Source of the DNA: Rosistilla oblonga
GTDB lineage: Bacteria; Planctomycetota; Planctomycetia; Pirellulales; Pirellulaceae
Reading direction: 5' to 3'
NCBI RefSeq assembly: GCF_007751715.1
Contig: NZ_CP036292.1
Location: 992,001-1,056,000 of the forward strand
Length of the DNA stretch: 64,000 bases
A program made the position numbers and the translations under genes. This document shows, piece by piece, positions 60,806 to 64,000 of the stretch. The stretch's first letter is position 1; every line of letters begins with the position of its first letter. The notes beneath the pieces were generated by a model. It was not told the DNA's origin, made no database searches, and saw only the letters and a program-made list of their open reading frames with translations.

Positions 60806-61243
60806 ATGGGACCGGGACTGCAATTGCTGGCATTCACTTCGGCGGTCGATGTCGCCTCGCAGGTCGGCAGCATGGCCCGCGGCGCCGTGGGAAATTTTGC
60901 TGATTTGGTTTCGCCACAGTCGTCCAGCGAAACCGCGGAATCCGCCACTGCAACTTCCGTTTCTCTCCCCGATCTGCTCGATCGGATTCATGCCGCGGTG
61001 ACCGATCATCTCAAGCGTTTGGGCTTACCCGAACAGACACCGTTTCAGGTCGAAGTTCAGGGCGACGGCGATCTGCGCGTTCTGTCCGATTCCGGCAATC
61101 GTTTGGAGATCGAAGATGCGATTCTCAGCGACGATTTGTTGTCCGCAGAAATCCGACAATATGCCCGTCAGCAATCTCCATTTGGCGATTCGTATTCGGT
61201 CCACTGGCCGCCGCTGGAACCGTCGGAAATGCTGAACGGCTAA
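60806..61243 (+). CDS. Conserved hypothetical protein (145 aa)
   Basis: Starts at ATG 60806 (MGPGLQLLAFTSAVDVASQV); the frame is open 78 nt upstream. An Ala/Ser-rich middle ('SPQSSSETAESATATS') divides an N-terminal helix from a C-terminal alpha/beta part with 'LDRIHAAVTDHLKRLGLPEQ', 'FQVEVQGDGDLRVLSDSGNR' and 'LSAEIRQYARQQSPFGDSYS'. No known domain. The start codon has no strong ribosome site. Convergent with the Wzz-like gene. Confidence 0.6.
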   Translation: MGPGLQLLAFTSAVDVASQVGSMARGAVGNFADLVSPQSSSETAESATATSVSLPDLLDRIHAAVTDHLKRLGLPEQTPFQVEVQGDGDLRVLSDSGNRLEIEDAILSDDLLSAEIRQYARQQSPFGDSYSVHWPPLEPSEMLNG

Positions 61244-61309
61244 CGCTTCGATAAAGCGACGCGTTGGCAAGTTTATCGGCAGCGTCATTGTCGCGATTTG
61301 CGATCCCGA

Positions 61310-62929
61310 TTAGCGGGGATTGCTGCGTCGTTCCACACGTGGTTCGCCCGGCCCCGTTTGACTCGATTGAGCTGCCAGCCGTTGCAGGTTCTGCCAAGCA
61401 TCGGCGGCATGATTCGCTGGTGCGGATTCGGTTGCGGGCTCCGCCGGAACAGCAGTTTCCACTGGTTGTGCCGGGGTCGCTACCGTTGGTTGTGCTGCGG
61501 ACGCTACCACCGGTTGTGCTGCGGGCACTGCCACCGGAGCTGCGTTAAACTTGCTGCCGGAATAGTCCGACCAGCGTCGTCCGAAGTTGTCTTTTCCCGA
61601 TCCGGGAGCGACCAGGAAGACCATCCCCGCACCAAACAACAGGCCGGCGGTGATCGATCCCATCAACAACATCGTGTCGTTGGGGCCGACAGGTTTATCA
61701 CCACTTTGTACCGGACCCAGCGGCGAGATCAAATCGATCGACAGCGCCGCCTGACGCGATGCTTCGGCTTCGTTCAGCGATGCTTCGGCGCGTTCGAGCA
61801 GGTTGGTGCGATGTCCAAAGTCGGACAACAGGTTGCTGTACGTGGTCCGCATTTCAGCCAGTTCGTTCAGGCGGTTGCTGAGTTCATCCTGCTTCTTCTG
61901 TAGTTTGGCAACGCGATCCGACGCAATGCGGATCTGCGGTTCCATCGACTCGATCGAAGCCTGGATCTCCTGAAGGATCTTGTCGAGAATCTCGCGCTGT
62001 GCGGTTTCGGCAGCTCGCATCTTGGGGTGGTTTGCAGTGTAAAGACTGCTCAACGAGGAAGCTGCCAGCTGGGCGTCGGTGTATCCGTCTTTCAGACGTT
62101 TCAGTGTTGGTTGGCTGGCCAGCAGTTCGCCGCCCGAAACCAGTAACTGATCGGGATCGGCTTGCCCACGTTTGAGCAACGCCTCGAGTTCGCGGAGTTT
62201 CTCGAGTTCCAGTTCGGCTTGCTGGGATTCCTTTTGCAGATCGGTAAGCACCCGCTGCGAATTGCCGCTACCGGCAAAGTTCTCAGTCAAAGAACGCAGT
62301 TCTCCCAAGTCGCTACCGACGCTGGTTTCCAATGCTTGCAGTTTTTTGTTGGCCTCTTGGCGATGAGCCGCAGCGAGGTCGCGGGAGTGCGTGAGTTCTT
62401 GGATTACGCCAGAAAAGCGGTCGGCGCGAATGTCGCGCATCGCATTGGTGAGCGCTTCGCGGACATAATTGCATAACTTTTCAGCCCGTTCCTGCGTGGT
62501 TTCCCGTGTTTCTAAATAGATCACTTCGGTCGCGCCGAACTCGGAACCCTTGGGAGGTCGCACGATAATTCGGCTCCTGGCATCGGCGATAAAATCTTGT
62601 GATGGCCCGTTTTCGAGCTCTGCCAGTTCGGGATCCAACCGCGTCAGCGCAGCCATCAGTACGTTGCGGTTGTTCGATAGTTCAAGCACCGTTTCCTGCG
62701 CCGCCTTGAGATCGGTTTGGCTGGCGAAGCGCCCCAAAAGATCTTGTTCACCGTGGGCTTCGTTGCGGATCACCAGCGATTGGCTGGCCGAATACGTGTC
62801 GACGCGAACGCGGGTGTACGCGTATCCCAGTCCAGCAAACAGGATCGTCGCGCCGGCCCATAGGGGCAGGTAGACACGAATGGTATGGAAAAGATGACGC
62901 CACGCGATGGGGGCTGCGCTGCCGGACAT
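61310..62929 (-). CDS. Wzz/GNVR-type chain-length determinant-like membrane protein
   Basis: A 539-residue protein from ATG 62929. A first membrane span at about residues 20-40 ('YLPLWAGATILFAGLGYAYT'), a long periplasmic coiled coil (about 170-400, with 'AHRQEANKKLQALETSVGSD' and 'AETAQREILDKILQEIQASI') and a second span near 430-450 ('LLMGSITAGLLFGAGMVFLV') match the Wzz/exopolysaccharide co-polymerase layout. The C-terminal 90 residues are Pro/Ala/Val-rich with 'AAQPVVASAAQPTVATPAQP' repeats. No tyrosine-kinase domain is fused. It probably regulates surface polysaccharide length; no polymerase gene is adjacent. Confidence 0.85.
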   Translation of the reverse strand: MSGSAAPIAWRHLFHTIRVYLPLWAGATILFAGLGYAYTRVRVDTYSASQSLVIRNEAHGEQDLLGRFASQTDLKAAQETVLELSNNRNVLMAALTRLDPELAELENGPSQDFIADARSRIIVRPPKGSEFGATEVIYLETRETTQERAEKLCNYVREALTNAMRDIRADRFSGVIQELTHSRDLAAAHRQEANKKLQALETSVGSDLGELRSLTENFAGSGNSQRVLTDLQKESQQAELELEKLRELEALLKRGQADPDQLLVSGGELLASQPTLKRLKDGYTDAQLAASSLSSLYTANHPKMRAAETAQREILDKILQEIQASIESMEPQIRIASDRVAKLQKKQDELSNRLNELAEMRTTYSNLLSDFGHRTNLLERAEASLNEAEASRQAALSIDLISPLGPVQSGDKPVGPNDTMLLMGSITAGLLFGAGMVFLVAPGSGKDNFGRRWSDYSGSKFNAAPVAVPAAQPVVASAAQPTVATPAQPVETAVPAEPATESAPANHAADAWQNLQRLAAQSSQTGPGEPRVERRSNPR

Positions 62930-63061
62930 GATTCTAACTCTTCTATTCGACACCCAAGATTCAAAACGAAGCTGTTTGCAATACAACTTCTGTGGTAAGC
63001 CTAGGTTACAAATAGCGACAGTTCACTTTATGCATCGGCGCTGCTAAAACACCATCTCACC

Positions 63062-63802
63062 ATGATGGTTCTTGTCGTGACCGTTGTGCGAATTATCCGA
63101 CCTTTCCGCAACAAGCCGTTTTCCAAAATGGATGATCCCGATCTCGATGACAATTTCGAACCGCCAGTTCTGGAGTCGTCGGACCGCTTTTTTATGGCAG
63201 CTGTCGGATTTGAAGTTGGCCTAGGGGTTGTCGCTGTTGTCGTGGGGAGTTTTTTGGGCCCGAGAGCCAATGAATTGGTCCCGCCGCTTTCCGATGTGTG
63301 GGCAATTTTGTGGGGAGTTGGATTGGGGGCACTGTTGGCGCTGCCGATGGTCGCCATGGTCCAGGGGCTGCAGAAGTTGAGAATTCCGCAGGTCGAAGAA
63401 ATCAATCGCTTGGGACGCGATCGGATGTTGCCCCTGATGGAGAATCTGTCCAACTGGGAGCTAGCGATTCTCTCGATTTGTGCCGGAGTCGGCGAGGAAA
63501 TGCTGTTTCGCGGCTGGCTGCAGACGTGGATCACCGGCAGTGAATCGGAGTGGAGCGTTACTTCGATGGCGATCGGTATTTTTGTGGCATCGCTGGTCTT
63601 CGGATTGGCGCACGCAATCACCAAACTTTATGTGATCGTTGTCTTCGCGATGGGGATTCTGTTCGGAATCATGTTGGTGGCGACCGGGAATTTATTGGTT
63701 CCCATCGCGGCCCACGCGGTGTTCGACTTTATCCAGTTGAAGCTTGCCGTGAGCGAGTTGAAAAAAGAAGCCGCCGGCGGCGAAGTCTCCGCGCCAAAAT
63801 AA
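63062..63802 (+). CDS. CPBP-family intramembrane metalloprotease
   Basis: A 246-residue protein (or from ATG 63128) with about six spans. The CPBP/Rce1 motifs are in place: Glu145-Glu146 and Arg150 in 'GVGEEMLFRGWL', His184 in 'FGLAHA' and His218 in 'PIAAHAVFDF'. The family includes Rce1 CAAX proteases and bacterial immunity/abortive-infection proteins; here it is probably a housekeeping type, but the substrate is unknown. It converges on the partial gene at 63809, only 6 bp away. Confidence 0.9.
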   Translation: MMVLVVTVVRIIRPFRNKPFSKMDDPDLDDNFEPPVLESSDRFFMAAVGFEVGLGVVAVVVGSFLGPRANELVPPLSDVWAILWGVGLGALLALPMVAMVQGLQKLRIPQVEEINRLGRDRMLPLMENLSNWELAILSICAGVGEEMLFRGWLQTWITGSESEWSVTSMAIGIFVASLVFGLAHAITKLYVIVVFAMGILFGIMLVATGNLLVPIAAHAVFDFIQLKLAVSELKKEAAGGEVSAPK

Positions 63803-63808
63803 TCTCGG

Positions 63809-64000
63809 CTACGCCAGCAGCTGGTGAAGGTAGTTCTTCAATCCAGTCATTTGGTCGGGCGGAGAGCCGGGCCCCAAAATCATCGGCCCATCTTCGGCCG
63901 CCGGTCGCAATCCGTGACTGCCCCGAACAAGCGATGGATCCAGCGGGATCACATCCATTTTGTATCGCATCCCCATCTTCTTCTGCGCTAATCGCAATCC
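63809..64000 (-). CDS. Alkaline phosphatase/phosphodiesterase-superfamily protein, C-terminus only
   Basis: Only the last 63 or so codons are in the window; the frame is open at the right edge. 'MDVIPLDPSLVRGSHGLRPA' and 'EDGPMILG' resemble the C-terminal metal-binding 'GSHG...DGP' part of nucleotide-pyrophosphatase/phosphodiesterase or sulfatase-type hydrolases. Identity rests on a short stretch, so the product is provisional. It converges on the CPBP gene. Confidence 0.55.
   Translation of the reverse strand, partial: GLRLAQKKMGMRYKMDVIPLDPSLVRGSHGLRPAAEDGPMILGPGSPPDQMTGLKNYLHQLLA

Overview
The window looks like a chromosomal segment of a planctomycete, probably a Pirellulaceae member close to Rhodopirellula/Rosistilla. 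This is inferred from family content, not from a database search. Lineage-typical families include a DUF1559 pseudopilin, a DUF1598 protein, a planctomycete-type cytochrome c fused to a DUF2231 membrane region, a BBP7-like outer-membrane barrel, PQQ-type propellers, CC-repeat secreted proteins, and dispersed palindromic repeats in 3'-3' gaps. About 61 protein genes are supported. I found no rRNA, no convincing tRNA, no CRISPR array, no insertion sequence and no phage module.

Layout. 1-6.1 kb: end of a propeller dehydrogenase-like protein, a secreted alpha/beta hydrolase, a beta-helix protein, DUF2200, a 42-residue membrane peptide and an outer-membrane barrel. 6.7-10.1 kb (minus): the isoprenoid operon xseB-ispA-dxs. 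10.2-16.5 kb: acyltransferase-like protein, epimerase, TrmH-family methyltransferase, pilus-N/BON-like protein, BBP7-like barrel. 16.9-23.1 kb: a tight plus-strand operon with a secreted beta-domain protein, an HtrA-like protease with an intact triad, two HtrA-like paralogues whose triad is substituted at all three positions, and a small membrane protein. 23.6-27.6 kb: twin-BON protein, lipoprotein, PQQ propeller. 28.0-33.1 kb: aldo/keto reductase, astD, astB and an FAD amine-oxidase-like protein. 33.3-40.1 kb: DUF1598, two divergent orphan response regulators, a structured intergenic RNA candidate, an LRR lipoprotein and the cytochrome fusion. 40.2-46.9 kb: ABC-2 permease, trpBA, mutM, ThuA, FxsA and a CC-repeat secreted protein. 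47.2-55.7 kb: TPR protein, CCA/poly(A) polymerase, Nudix, three conserved hypotheticals around a SNF2 helicase, PQQ propeller plus SRPBCC, GYF/zinc-ribbon protein. 55.9-64 kb: nrdR, pfkA, lipoprotein plus DUF1559, two TatA-like proteins, Wzz-like protein, CPBP protease and the end of a phosphodiesterase-like gene.

How it fits together. Most genes are housekeeping (isoprenoids, tryptophan, arginine catabolism, DNA repair, tRNA end processing, dNTP regulation, glycolysis) mixed with envelope and secreted proteins of unknown role. The best candidate for an undescribed system is the 16.95-23.13 kb operon, where one apparently active HtrA-like protease is co-transcribed with two triad-less relatives; the second of these also carries an alpha/beta-hydrolase-like domain whose nucleophile position is Gly. 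The other notable layer is non-coding: at least six classes of palindromic or tandem repeats, mostly in convergent gaps, and a hairpin-rich terminated segment at 37.8-38.04 kb.
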